DNA from: Aquicella lusitana
Lineage (GTDB): Bacteria; Pseudomonadota; Gammaproteobacteria; DSM-16500
Assembly: GCF_902459475.1 (NCBI RefSeq)
Contig: NZ_LR699114.1
Coordinates: forward strand, 992,001-1,056,000
Reading direction: 5' to 3'
Length of the DNA stretch: 64,000 nt
Below are positions 1 through 9,107 of this stretch, in pieces. Below the pieces are notes generated by a model. It was not told where the DNA came from, made no database searches, and saw nothing but the letters and a program-made list of their open reading frames with translations. The position numbers and the translations under genes were made by a program. The stretch's first letter is position 1; the number at the start of each line of letters is the position of its first letter.

Positions 1-46
1 GGAAGCTTGTATTAAGGCTTTCGAAACAAAACGCTAGGAGAACCGA

Positions 47-826
47 ATGAAAGATAAACAGGAACTATCCGGACCTGAGCAATCTGAAAACATAACACGT
101 GGTATTTATCTATTGCCGAACTTATTAACGACGGCCGCCCTGTTTGCAGGATTTTATTCCATCGTAGCGGCCATGAAAGGACATTTTGAGACCGCGGCTA
201 TTGCTATCTTTGTAGCCATGATCGCAGATGGTCTGGATGGCCGGGTGGCTCGTTTAACTAACACTCAAACCGCATTTGGTGCGCAATATGACAGCTTGTC
301 TGATATGGTGGCATTTGGGCTCGCGCCTTCCTTGGTCTGTTTTAGCTGGTCATTATTTTATTTGGGTAAACTCGGCTGGCTGGCAGCTTTTATCTATACC
401 GCAGCTACCGCGCTTCGGTTGGCACGCTTCAATACCCAAGTTAGCGATAAACGCTATTTTCAGGGCTTGCCCAGTCCTTCCGCTGCAGGTGTTCTAGCGA
501 GTCTCGTCTGGATGGTCAGCGGTTACGAAATTGACGGTACAGCAATTGCTTTCCCCGTTGCGGCGCTCACTATCTTTGTTGCTGCGTTGATGGTAAGCCA
601 GGTTCGCTATTCCAGTTTCAAGCATGTTGATTTCAAAGGTCGTGTGCCATTTTTTACGGTAGTGATCATGGTGTTCATTATTGCCGCTGTTGCATTGGAG
701 CCGCCTGAAGTCTTGTTTACTGTCTTCATGATTTATCTTGTTTCAGGTCCCGTGATTACCTTATGGCAGCTTCGTAAAATGCGTAAACAGCGCATTGCAG
801 AGCATAAAGACAATAAAACGAAATGA
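47..826 (+). CDS. pssA: CDP-diacylglycerol--serine O-phosphatidyltransferase
   Basis: The protein makes phosphatidylserine from CDP-diacylglycerol and L-serine, the first committed step to phosphatidylethanolamine, at the inner membrane. The 259-residue protein has the CDP-alcohol phosphatidyltransferase signature near residues 60-85: D-G-L-D-G-R-V-A-R, then eight residues, G, three residues, D and a further D three residues on. It has about seven hydrophobic segments, and its length and fold match the membrane-embedded (type II) PssA, not the PLD-type enzyme of E. coli. The ATG is preceded by a CTAGGAGA ribosome-binding site. It stands alone on the plus strand and ends at a hairpin shared with the convergent F-box gene. 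Recognition is from the family motif; no close alternative. Confidence 0.93.
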   Translation: MKDKQELSGPEQSENITRGIYLLPNLLTTAALFAGFYSIVAAMKGHFETAAIAIFVAMIADGLDGRVARLTNTQTAFGAQYDSLSDMVAFGLAPSLVCFSWSLFYLGKLGWLAAFIYTAATALRLARFNTQVSDKRYFQGLPSPSAAGVLASLVWMVSGYEIDGTAIAFPVAALTIFVAALMVSQVRYSSFKHVDFKGRVPFFTVVIMVFIIAAVALEPPEVLFTVFMIYLVSGPVITLWQLRKMRKQRIAEHKDNKTK

Positions 827-830
827 AAGC

Positions 831-860
831 ACGGCCGCTTCAGGCGGCCGTTTACTTTTT
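831..860. terminator. bidirectional terminator between pssA and F-box gene
   Basis: A perfect 8-bp GC-rich stem (ACGGCCGC / GCGGCCGT) with a five-base TTCAG loop starts five bases after the pssA stop and is followed by a T-rich tract. The opposite-strand F-box gene ends at its right edge, so the hairpin can serve both convergent genes. Confidence 0.8.
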
Positions 861-1611
861 AAATAATCCGGCAGAAACTGTTTGAATTGAGCAGCTTGGT
901 TTCCTGCGCTGCGATTTCTTCCACTGTATTCATGACCCGCTTGCAAAATGCTTCCAGCGAATCTCCCTCTTCGACTGGAACCGTATAAAGAGGATGAAGA
1001 TGCAGGTTTTTGGCGGATTCTTCTTTTTTCACAGCAAAAAGGTAGAAAAGATCAGAACGGCTGCATTGTTCTATCATCGACAAAAACCGGCAGTATTCAT
1101 TCTGGGTGGATGCAAAAATAATCGCAATATCAGCCAGGCGACCCATGCTGGCTTGGACATTCGGTCTTAATTTTGCCGGAGTGGCGGCGTTGGTAAGACG
1201 TAATGCGTAGCCATTAACATTCAACCATTTTTCTATATTTACGCCAAACATGGTTGGGCCAGGGTGATGTTCTCTGCCTGAATTATAAAGCGCAGTGGAG
1301 AATGCTTTTTCATTGCCAAGCAGGTAAATTTTGATATGCTTGCCTGGCTGATTTTTCCGTTGACAGAAAAGAGTGGCAGCATAATCTTGAGATGAATTTA
1401 TTTGCTGCAGTCTTTTTTCACGTTCGGGATCATAACCCAGTTTTTTAATATAGGCTTCGCGTGAAGCTGCTTCAAATGGTTTCCACAAGGTTGATGTCTC
1501 AGATATCCTTTTTGACGTCTTAGACACTTGCGCAATCATCAGCAGACTTTGGATGTCCAAAAAGGAAAAAATATACAACTGTAACTCTTCTGGTAAATCG
1601 TTTAAGCGCAT
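859..1611 (-). CDS. F-box protein with degenerate Ras-like C-terminal domain (candidate effector)
   Basis: The 250-residue protein begins with a clear F-box (residues about 3-48; LPEELQLYIFSFLDI then S-L-L and a V/S-K-x-x-K-R stretch), the motif that eukaryotic proteins use to bind SKP1 in SCF ubiquitin ligases. Residues about 93-240 alternate beta and alpha segments and can be laid over a small GTPase: a first strand KIYLLGN, a GVNIEKWLNVNGYALRLTN stretch where Rab proteins have their second and third strands, then GRLADIAIIFAS where they have GADAIILVYD. The P-loop lysine and serine and the NKxD motif are absent, so it should not bind GTP normally. No signal peptide. It is a paralogue of the next gene, 15 bp upstream, with a similar leader. 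The F-box is firm; the GTPase-like fold is my inference. A translocated effector is likely but unproven. Confidence 0.8.
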   Translation of the reverse strand: MRLNDLPEELQLYIFSFLDIQSLLMIAQVSKTSKRISETSTLWKPFEAASREAYIKKLGYDPEREKRLQQINSSQDYAATLFCQRKNQPGKHIKIYLLGNEKAFSTALYNSGREHHPGPTMFGVNIEKWLNVNGYALRLTNAATPAKLRPNVQASMGRLADIAIIFASTQNEYCRFLSMIEQCSRSDLFYLFAVKKEESAKNLHLHPLYTVPVEEGDSLEAFCKRVMNTVEEIAAQETKLLNSNSFCRII

Positions 1612-1626
1612 AAACTCCTCGCGATT

Positions 1627-2343
1627 TTATAATGGTTTGTGTTGGTTTGCTGGAGCGATTGCTTGAATTCGTTGTATGACGCGTTCGAAAAAGGTGGATA
1701 AACTATCATCCGCTTTGATTGCGATCTTATTGAGTGCACTCAGCTTCAGGCTATCAAAATCCTTTTCTTTGATGGCAAAGAGAAAGCAAGTGCGTGGGAA
1801 TTTTTCTTTTATCATCGTGAGATATTCATTACATTTTTCTAGACCCGACGCGCAAATAATGGTGATATCAGCTTTATTCATATTGTGAAGGGCAAGCCCA
1901 CTGATTTTTGCAGACCCTGAATTGTTAATGCGTAACTTGCATTTGCTCAGTTGCAACGTTTTTTCAATACTCGCACCCAGTCGATTGGGATGGAATAATG
2001 TTCCCGAGGGTAGGTTTGTTGCCGGTCTCCTATAAATATCAAGGGAAAGTGCAGGATCTCCAATGAGGTGGATTTGAATGACCAAACCATCGTTTATCTT
2101 ATCGCAAACGAGATCAGCGGCGGCTTTTTGGAGGGATTCCATTTCTTGCAGCCCGATTTTAACTTTACGATAAATTCTAATATAGTCTTCGCGTGAAGCT
2201 GCCTCAAAAGGTTTCCACAACGCGGGAGCAAGCGATATTTGCTTGGTCTTCTTGCATACGGCCGCAACCATTAATAAGCTTTTAATATCCAAAAAGGAAA
2301 AAATATAAAGCTGTAATTCGATAGGAAAATCGATAAAATTCAT
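1627..2343 (-). CDS. F-box protein, tandem paralogue (candidate effector)
   Basis: This 238-residue protein has the same design as its downstream neighbour: an F-box at residues about 3-48 (FPIELQLYIFSFLDIKSLL), a linker containing the shared ALWKPFEAASRE motif, and a C-terminal domain (about 88-235) starting with strand IQIHLIGDPALS and containing NKADITIICAS. The F-box half is much more alike between the two than the C-terminal half, suggesting that the second domain diverged for different targets. The leader (ATCGCGGGGAGTGT before ATG) resembles that of the downstream paralogue, so the duplication included the ribosome-binding region. Like its partner it lacks GTP-binding motifs. Function in a host SCF-type ubiquitin ligase is inferred from the F-box alone. 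Confidence 0.8.
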   Translation of the reverse strand: MNFIDFPIELQLYIFSFLDIKSLLMVAAVCKKTKQISLAPALWKPFEAASREDYIRIYRKVKIGLQEMESLQKAAADLVCDKINDGLVIQIHLIGDPALSLDIYRRPATNLPSGTLFHPNRLGASIEKTLQLSKCKLRINNSGSAKISGLALHNMNKADITIICASGLEKCNEYLTMIKEKFPRTCFLFAIKEKDFDSLKLSALNKIAIKADDSLSTFFERVIQRIQAIAPANQHKPL

Positions 2344-2420
2344 ACACTCCCCGCGATTTATTTATAAATTATGGTGGTGGTATTTTAAACAAATACACGG
2401 GGTGATTTATTAAAGCCAGA

Positions 2421-3797
2421 TTAACACTCAGGCAAATTGGCGGCGAGACCGCCCAGCGATGTTTCCTTATAAATAGCCATCATGTCCTTGCCAGTCTGTT
2501 TCATGGTGGCGATGACCTTATCCAGTGAAACATAGTGCTGGCCGTCACCCAGCAGGGCGAGCCTTGCGGCATTGACGGCTTTAACAGCGCCCATGGCATT
2601 GCGCTCTATGCAGGGGATTTGCACCAATCCGTTAATAGGATCGCAGGTGAGGCCCAGATGATGCTCCATGGCGATTTCTGCTGCGTTTTCAATCTGATAG
2701 AGGCTGCCGCCTAGCACGGCTGTTAAAGCGCCAGCGGCCATTGAGCAGGCGACGCCGACTTCTCCTTGACAGCCTACTTCAGCGCCTGAAATCGACGCGC
2801 CTTTTTTGTAGAGCACGGCGATCGCGCCCGCTGTTAACAGGAAAGCAATGATGTCTTCTGTTTTGGCCTGGGGATAGAAGTTCAGGTAATAATGCAGCAC
2901 GGCAGGAATGATACCGGCAGCACCATTTGTCGGGGCAGTGACCACGCGTCCGCCACCTGCGTTTTCTTCATTGACGGCGATTGCATATAAATTCAGCCAT
3001 TCCATGCTGTCTGTATGATCATATCCGCGCGGTTTCCCTTTTGTCAGTAGCTTTTGATAAAGCAGGGGAGCGCGACGTTTAATGTTTAAACCACCGGGTA
3101 AAATGCCCGGCGTGCTACATCCCTTGTCGATGCATTCGCGCATCACATTTGCAATCTGCAACAGTTGTGCGCTGACTTCTGAGGCCGGGCGCAGGGTCGA
3201 TTCATTCGCCATCATCAGTTCATGAATACTGAGTTGGTGTTTTTCACACTGGGCCAATAGTGTTTTGGCAGAAGTGAAAGAATAAGGGATATCTGTCGTA
3301 TCGATGGGTTGGGGGTGCGCAGCCTGGTCTTCGTCTAAAATAAATCCTCCGCCTATCGAGTAATAAATGGCGGAGTAAATAACTGTTTCATCCTGGGCAT
3401 GGGCCGTAAAACGCATGCCGTTGGTATGTGCAGGCAGGAGGTCATTTATATTAAAAATAAAGTCGGTTTGATAGTCAAAAGGAACGGCGTGAGAGCCTAA
3501 TAGACAAATCAGCCTGGTTTCAATGATTTCCTGGGCGCGTGGCAGCAGAGAGTCGGGGATAACGGTATCGGGTGACTTGCCTTCCAAACCTGACAGGATA
3601 GCATTATCGGTTCCGTGGCCTTTGCCTGTAAAAGCGAGCGAGCCAAATAGTTCAACCTTGATTTGTTTAACCTGTCGAAGGCGGCTTTGATCTTCCAGTT
3701 TATCGACGAATGCTTTTGCTGCCTTCATTGGGCCAACCGTATGAGAGCTTGAAGGGCCTATGCCGATGGAAAAAAGATTGAAAACGCTAATTGTCAT
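2421..3797 (-). CDS. sdaA: L-serine ammonia-lyase (iron-sulfur dependent)
   Basis: It deaminates L-serine to pyruvate and ammonia in the cytosol using a [4Fe-4S] cluster. The 458-residue single chain has both halves of the bacterial L-serine dehydratase family: the N-terminal regulatory part starting [20 protein letters not shown] and the catalytic part with [39 protein letters not shown] and [18 protein letters not shown], which supply the conserved cysteines. Length matches SdaA/SdaB. It is divergent from the AmpG-like gene, with a 189-bp shared upstream region, and not in an operon. Which of the SdaA/SdaB names applies cannot be decided, but the enzyme call is secure. Confidence 0.95.
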   Translation of the reverse strand: MTISVFNLFSIGIGPSSSHTVGPMKAAKAFVDKLEDQSRLRQVKQIKVELFGSLAFTGKGHGTDNAILSGLEGKSPDTVIPDSLLPRAQEIIETRLICLLGSHAVPFDYQTDFIFNINDLLPAHTNGMRFTAHAQDETVIYSAIYYSIGGGFILDEDQAAHPQPIDTTDIPYSFTSAKTLLAQCEKHQLSIHELMMANESTLRPASEVSAQLLQIANVMRECIDKGCSTPGILPGGLNIKRRAPLLYQKLLTKGKPRGYDHTDSMEWLNLYAIAVNEENAGGGRVVTAPTNGAAGIIPAVLHYYLNFYPQAKTEDIIAFLLTAGAIAVLYKKGASISGAEVGCQGEVGVACSMAAGALTAVLGGSLYQIENAAEIAMEHHLGLTCDPINGLVQIPCIERNAMGAVKAVNAARLALLGDGQHYVSLDKVIATMKQTGKDMMAIYKETSLGGLAANLPEC

Positions 3798-3986
3798 TGT
3801 ATGAATCCTCAGATTCAGATCTTGTGTGTGGCGCCTATTAAAGTACTTTCACTCTGTTTTAACAAGCATTTTATCCATTGTACCATCATCACCAATCAGC
3901 CAGTCTCGCGGCAAAATTTACTATCAAAAACAGCCTGCCAATGATAAAATTTCAACCAGTTTTGGCCCTCACCGGGATTTTTTGCC

Positions 3987-5228
3987 ATGCCGCCAACAAA
4001 AACAAACATATTTATTAACTCCCGTCTCATTGCTATGCTGGCACTTGGATTTTCTTCAGGCTTGCCGTTTGCGCTAACCAGTTCCACACTGCAGACCTGG
4101 TTTACTGATGCAAATGTCAGCCTTATTATCATTGGTTCACTTTCTCTGCTTGGTATTCCTTATACGTTGAAATTTCTCTGGGCGCCGCTGATGGATTACT
4201 ACGGGTTTAACCGCCTGGGAAAGCGTCAGGGCTGGATATTACTGACCCAGTTAGGACTTGCCATTACACTATTTTCCCTGGCGCGAATGGACCCTGTGTC
4301 GCAGACGACCAGCATGTGTATCATTGCGCTGCTGGTGGCATTTTTTTCGGCTTCACAGGATGTGGCGGTGGATGCTTACAGGACCGATATACTCGCACCG
4401 GAAGAACGCGGTCTGGGCTCGGCGTATTTTGTTTTTGCTTATCGTGTTGCGGCACTCCTCTCGGGTGGTTTTGCACTGGTTTGTGCGGATTATTTCGGGT
4501 GGCAAGTCACCTATAATTTAATGGCCGTTCTGTTGCTGCTTTGCATGATTCCTGCCTATAAAGCGCCGCATGCAGTTGAATATGCTCCTGCTGCTTCGAG
4601 TCTGTTCCGAAGCATCCTCGCGGGCATACTTGACCTGATGCAGCGAGACCGTATTCTGTTGCTGGTCTTGTTTGTGATTTTTTACAAATTTGGTACGGCG
4701 CTTGCCATGTCATTAATGTCCAATTTTTTGTTACACGGACTGGGTTTTTCCAAGACGGAAATTGGTCTTGCTTATAAGGTCGTCAGCTTCATCGCAACGG
4801 TGCTGGGCGCTTTGGTGGGCGGCGCGCTTTTAATAAGGTGGCAGGTTTATCGCGCATTGCTTGTTTTTGGCCTGGCACAAGCCTTTTCCAATCTCACGTT
4901 TGTTGCACTTGCCATGGCAGGCAAACAATTTTGGTTAATGACGGTTTCCATTTTCGTTGAAAATTTTTGCACCGGATTAAGCACAGCTGCATTTTTGGCG
5001 TTTCTGATGTCGCTTTGCAATCACCGTTATTCAGCGAGCCAATTTGCCTTATTGTCCGCTATTGATTCGCTGGGCAGAGTCCTGCTGGGACCTGCTGCCG
5101 CGCTGATTGTTGAGGGAGTAGGGTGGGTCCAGTTTTATTTCTGGTCATTTGTTTTATGCTTCCCCGGTATTATTTTTTTGCTGCTATTAAAAGAAAAGGT
5201 GTCTTATGCGCATGCTGCAGCCGATTAA
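3987..5228 (+). CDS. ampG: AmpG-like muropeptide MFS permease
   Basis: The 413-residue major facilitator has about twelve membrane segments and the AmpG-type N-terminus (ALGFSSGLPFALTSSTLQTW) with the following SLLGIPYTLKFLWAPLMDYY motif. AmpG proteins import anhydro-muropeptides released during wall turnover, which are then recycled. The conserved F-S-A-S-Q-D-V-A-V-D-A-Y segment typical of this group is present near residue 120. It lacks the long C-terminal extension of some AmpG proteins. Its last 23 bases overlap the start of the mechanosensitive channel gene, so the two are probably cotranscribed. Substrate assignment rests on family resemblance; other PAT-type permeases are possible. Confidence 0.8.
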   Translation: MPPTKTNIFINSRLIAMLALGFSSGLPFALTSSTLQTWFTDANVSLIIIGSLSLLGIPYTLKFLWAPLMDYYGFNRLGKRQGWILLTQLGLAITLFSLARMDPVSQTTSMCIIALLVAFFSASQDVAVDAYRTDILAPEERGLGSAYFVFAYRVAALLSGGFALVCADYFGWQVTYNLMAVLLLLCMIPAYKAPHAVEYAPAASSLFRSILAGILDLMQRDRILLLVLFVIFYKFGTALAMSLMSNFLLHGLGFSKTEIGLAYKVVSFIATVLGALVGGALLIRWQVYRALLVFGLAQAFSNLTFVALAMAGKQFWLMTVSIFVENFCTGLSTAAFLAFLMSLCNHRYSASQFALLSAIDSLGRVLLGPAAALIVEGVGWVQFYFWSFVLCFPGIIFLLLLKEKVSYAHAAAD

Positions 5229-8200
5229 AAAAGTGTGGGTGGTTTTCTCACTGGTACTGCTTGTTTGCGTTTTTTCTTGCGGAGCCTTTGCTGAAAACTC
5301 TGATTCGGATGAAACGATTGATCGTATTCAACTCGTCACGCAACAAATCAATTTGCTAAAAGAACGTCTGGCGCAGCAGGAACATGAGTTTGCAGATCTG
5401 CAGCAACAGCATGATAAGCAAATTTCACAATTGATCATTGAAAAAGCCAGTAAAAACCTGCTGGATAAGGCGTCACTGGATATTTCGGTTTCGAAGTCCA
5501 ATCTGGACAGTATTACAATTGAGCTGGCAGATACTCAGCAAACCATTAACTGGCTGGAAAAAAATATTCAGGAGATTGAAAATCAGCTGAATGTGTTAAA
5601 TATCTTTGGCCTTAAAGTTGCTGCGAATGATTTCTCCAACAGCCAGGAATTACGATCTGACCTTAATTATCAGCAAAAACTTCTGCAACTGGAAAAAGTA
5701 CGCGTGAAGTATCTGCAGGATATGCAGTCCACGGCAAGTAACCTCTTACAGCTAAAAAAAGAAAATTACAATTGGCTTAACACTCTGTTGAAATCTCGTA
5801 AAATGCTGCATGTAAAGCAGCAGCAAGTCAAAGACGAACTTGCTTTCCAGGAGCAGCAAAATCGCTGGTTGCAGCAGCTGAATGTGCTGTATGACCGATT
5901 GGCGAAGGTGGATCCTACCAAATCCCGTGACACTTATTCCGGGCTTGAGCGGGATATTTTTTACGCGAACGAAAGTGCGAATTTTGCTTATGTGCAGTCG
6001 TTAATTGCGCGCTATAAAGACCAAATTCAGCAAATGAAATTGGGCGTGCTAAAGAGCAATTCGATCAGTCTCCTGACTGAAACTAGCAATCAGGTGCAAT
6101 TGCTTAATAAGCAAATCAACCGGCTTGATACTGTTTTAAAATCAAGAATGAGTGTTCTGCAAAAGCATATCAGCTATCTGTATCCTAAGCGAAGAAGCAG
6201 CCAATCCATGCAGATTTATCTCAAAAGGCTGGCGACGCTGGATGGCCAATATAAGACGGCAAGCGCTGCACTCAGTAAGCTGAATGAGAATCTGGCTGCT
6301 TTTCGTAAGACGCTCGACCAAGCGTTACAGAACGAATTATCTTCCCGCCAAGGTTTCCCCAGTTTCGGATTGAAGACGCTGATGGATCTTGGCAAGGAAA
6401 TGCTGTTGGTGCCGGCGCTCGCCTTTCAGGTAGGAAAGAGTCTTTCTTCCAACCTGGTTAAGGCTTTTCATTCAACCAGCATGTTGGCCTGGACCCTGTT
6501 TGCGCTTATAGAATGCATGTTCTTATTTTCTCTTTTCTTTGTTTATAAATTACTGGGCAGACTGCTTGAACGCCCATCGCAATGGCGTGATCAGATTAAT
6601 TCCAAATGGCTGAGTTTGCAGTGGCTTTACCGCAATTTTATTGACCTTGCACTCGTTGGTAACATGCTGGGTATTTTGTCTTTCTTTAAAATACCGTTGC
6701 AGAATTATATCTTTATTGTTTACTTAGCGTTGGTCTGGTTTATTTTTAAGGCGATACTGACTCTTTCCCGTTTGTGTCTGGTGGAAACGACGCACCACAC
6801 AGCAGGGCATGATGTTAAATTGTATCGCCGTCTGAAGTGGATAAGCCTGATTGGCGGTACCATCATTGCTCTGACTGTTTTTGTGCACCAGTTGCCTTTG
6901 ATTTATGAATTGAAAACATTATGTGACCGATTGTTTCTGCTTTTCCTGATGGTTGTTTCTTTGCTGCTGCTGCGTTCCTGGGATGTCGTCCCCAGCCTTA
7001 TTCTTTCACATATGGAAGGGCGTCATCCTTATTTCCAAAACAGTATACGGCTGATAGGTATTCTGATTCCGCTACTGATGTTTGGCAACTCCCTGATCGG
7101 CCTAGTAGGTTATATGAATTTGGTCATGACTATTTCCTGGTATGAAGGCGTGTTTTTGATTGTGCTGATCGGTTACCTGATATTGCGCGGCTTATTATCA
7201 GACGGCATGGAGCAGCTTTCTCAGCTGATGATTCAATATGTGAATAATGGATGGTTATGGACAGAGGCTTTTCTGAAACCTATCGATAAAGTTTTGCGTA
7301 TTACTTTGTTTTTAATAGCATGGGCTGTGTTGTTTTTATTGTACGGGTGGGACAAGCAATCACCTATCGTCGAACGCCTCACAGGCTTGCTGCATTATCA
7401 GTTGGCGCACGTACTCAATACCACGATTACGCCTATACGCATTATTGCGCTTTTTGTGGTGATTTCCGTATTCTACTGGACGGCAAAATGGACGCGTGAG
7501 TTTATTTATCGCTTGTTGTTATCCCGTACTAAAGACATGGGTATACGAAACAGCATCGCAATCCTAAGCCAATACAGCGTGGTGGTTCTGGGTATTTTTA
7601 TCTGCTTACGGGTATTGGGCATCGACATGCAAGCGCTTGCTGTGGTTGCGGGTATGTTTGCCTTCGGTATCGGCCTGGGACTCCGGGATCTTGCCAACAA
7701 TTTTGCCTGTGGATTTCTGATCTTGCTGGAACGCCCTCTGCGTGTGGGTGACATTGTCAATATCAATGGAACCGAAGGAGATGTCATTCATATTGGCAGC
7801 CGTGCGGTGACCATCAGGACATGGGACCATATGGAATTGATGGTGCCCAATACTGAAATATTTAATAAATCCTTTACCAATTTAACGGCCAGAGACAATA
7901 TCGTGCGTTCCATTCTGCATATCAAGATCCATCGTCATGATAATCCGCATGAAGTGCAAATCATCATCCAAAATGTGCTGGCTGGACAAAAGGATATTCT
8001 CAAAGATCCCGCGCCGGAAGTGTTTCTGAAGGAGATGCGCGATACAGTCATGGATTTTGAAGTGCGCTACTACGTTAATATTCGCCAGATCAAATCCAGG
8101 GTGGGGGTCATGTCTGTTGTGCACATGGCGGTCTGGGATGAATTCAGGCGGCAAGGGATTAAACCTGCATACGCGCAGCATGAAATATTTTTGCGAAATG

Positions 8201-8259
8201 AAACGCCGTCATTGCCTATATTGAGTTCAGAAGAATTAAGTGATCAGAGGCTAAGTTAA
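5206..8259 (+). CDS. large MscS-family mechanosensitive channel (MscK/KefA-like)
   Basis: The 1017-residue protein would release solutes from the cell on hypo-osmotic shock. It starts with a signal peptide (hydrophobic core to about residue 26), followed by a long periplasmic coiled-coil region (about 30-370) rich in Q, L and K, then about eleven membrane segments. The last of these is the glycine/alanine-rich pore helix (GMFAFGIGLGLRDLANNFACGF), after which comes the MscS beta domain (LERPLRVGDIVNINGTEGDV, VPNTEIF) and a cytosolic C-terminus. The size and topology match MscK/MscM rather than short MscS. The start overlaps the AmpG-like gene by 23 bp; an AAAAGGTG ribosome-binding site precedes the ATG. 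The exact subfamily is uncertain. Confidence 0.9.
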   Translation: MRMLQPIKKVWVVFSLVLLVCVFSCGAFAENSDSDETIDRIQLVTQQINLLKERLAQQEHEFADLQQQHDKQISQLIIEKASKNLLDKASLDISVSKSNLDSITIELADTQQTINWLEKNIQEIENQLNVLNIFGLKVAANDFSNSQELRSDLNYQQKLLQLEKVRVKYLQDMQSTASNLLQLKKENYNWLNTLLKSRKMLHVKQQQVKDELAFQEQQNRWLQQLNVLYDRLAKVDPTKSRDTYSGLERDIFYANESANFAYVQSLIARYKDQIQQMKLGVLKSNSISLLTETSNQVQLLNKQINRLDTVLKSRMSVLQKHISYLYPKRRSSQSMQIYLKRLATLDGQYKTASAALSKLNENLAAFRKTLDQALQNELSSRQGFPSFGLKTLMDLGKEMLLVPALAFQVGKSLSSNLVKAFHSTSMLAWTLFALIECMFLFSLFFVYKLLGRLLERPSQWRDQINSKWLSLQWLYRNFIDLALVGNMLGILSFFKIPLQNYIFIVYLALVWFIFKAILTLSRLCLVETTHHTAGHDVKLYRRLKWISLIGGTIIALTVFVHQLPLIYELKTLCDRLFLLFLMVVSLLLLRSWDVVPSLILSHMEGRHPYFQNSIRLIGILIPLLMFGNSLIGLVGYMNLVMTISWYEGVFLIVLIGYLILRGLLSDGMEQLSQLMIQYVNNGWLWTEAFLKPIDKVLRITLFLIAWAVLFLLYGWDKQSPIVERLTGLLHYQLAHVLNTTITPIRIIALFVVISVFYWTAKWTREFIYRLLLSRTKDMGIRNSIAILSQYSVVVLGIFICLRVLGIDMQALAVVAGMFAFGIGLGLRDLANNFACGFLILLERPLRVGDIVNINGTEGDVIHIGSRAVTIRTWDHMELMVPNTEIFNKSFTNLTARDNIVRSILHIKIHRHDNPHEVQIIIQNVLAGQKDILKDPAPEVFLKEMRDTVMDFEVRYYVNIRQIKSRVGVMSVVHMAVWDEFRRQGIKPAYAQHEIFLRNETPSLPILSSEELSDQRLS

Positions 8260-8338
8260 CTGCGTTATTTCCGGCAGATAAGCCGGCGTTGTTGGATAAA
8301 AATATTTCGTCGTCTCAAGCGAAGGTGTGGAATCCAGA

Positions 8339-8418
8339 CGCCGCGTAGCGGCGGAAAGAAACTGTTATGCACAAAAGGCTTGTTGAATACTGGCAGGATC
8401 CCACGCCTTCGCGTGGGA
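8339..8418. repeat. pair of GC-rich hairpins in a 226-bp intergenic gap
   Basis: Two perfect inverted repeats lie between the convergent channel and lipoprotein genes: CGCCGC/GCGGCG with a GTA loop at 8339-8353, and TCCCACGC/GCGTGGGA with a CTTC loop at 8399-8418. Neither is followed by a T-run. They may act as terminators or be REP-like elements; no copies were seen elsewhere in the window. Confidence 0.5.
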
Positions 8419-8485
8419 CAACGATAGCTGGAGCTAAATCTACAACAACACCGGACAAGCCGCGAGGTGACAGTTAAATCCGGTG

Positions 8486-8881
8486 CTAGATTAAAATCTT
8501 TTGAAACGCAATGATATTGGCTTTCATTGATTCGTGGTTACTGCTTACATCGATAATGCCATCGCCACCGATGGAGGCAGCAAGGTTTTTCATCATTGTA
8601 TGGATGGTTTCATCTTCGCGCTTCATGCCCAAGATATTGTATTTGGATACGGTCGCAACACCAATGACACGATAAGGGGCGTGCGGTGTTTTATGTTCTG
8701 AAAAAAGCGCCACGTTCTTTGCGTTTTTTGCAGGATAAGTGTCCTTTGTTGTGGCGACAACATGTTGCCGGTTGATAAAATTGGATGCGACCTGGGTGGG
8801 ATCCGTTGTCTGTCCCTTTGTCGCACAGCCACCGAGAAAAGCAACAGCAATTACGGCCATGATCGGATATGACATTTTCAT
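8486..8881 (-). CDS. small outer-membrane-type lipoprotein of unknown function
   Basis: The 131-residue protein has a short signal sequence ending in a lipobox (L-G-G-C at about residues 16-19), so it should be lipidated at Cys19. The residue after the cysteine is alanine, not aspartate, which favours sorting to the outer membrane. The mature part has one compact domain: PYRVIGVATVSKYN, a helical region, then SIGGDGIIDVSS and a final hydrophobic strand. This pattern resembles small envelope proteins in which a strand-helix-GADG(V/I)-type repeat is found, but no family can be named. It is a single gene, divergent from tldD. An overlapping frame in the same span is a shadow. Confidence 0.75.
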   Translation of the reverse strand: MKMSYPIMAVIAVAFLGGCATKGQTTDPTQVASNFINRQHVVATTKDTYPAKNAKNVALFSEHKTPHAPYRVIGVATVSKYNILGMKREDETIHTMMKNLAASIGGDGIIDVSSNHESMKANIIAFQKILI

Positions 8882-9107
8882 TGCTTTATCCTTTATATGA
8901 TTGTCCTTAAACTGATTTATCGTATTCGATTAGCCCGTTTAAAACAAGATTGACAATGGACTTTATTATCACGCCACGATCTGCCGCTTGTGGCGGAGTT
9001 TTTATCTAAAATCTTTATTGCCATTCTTCTGCTATCCGGCATAATTGAAAGCATTATTCAGGCTCAGACATTCTGTTGCTAAATTACTTTAAACAGGTTT
9101 TTTTATT

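Noticed and set aside
1-15. Possible last codons of an upstream gene (G-S-L-Y then TAA)
   Set aside because: Only four codons are visible; any frame can end this way by chance, so no gene is claimed.
3826-4132. Short open frames on both strands upstream of the AmpG-like gene
   Set aside because: They overlap the divergent promoter region and the start of the permease, have no family resemblance and no good ribosome-binding site.
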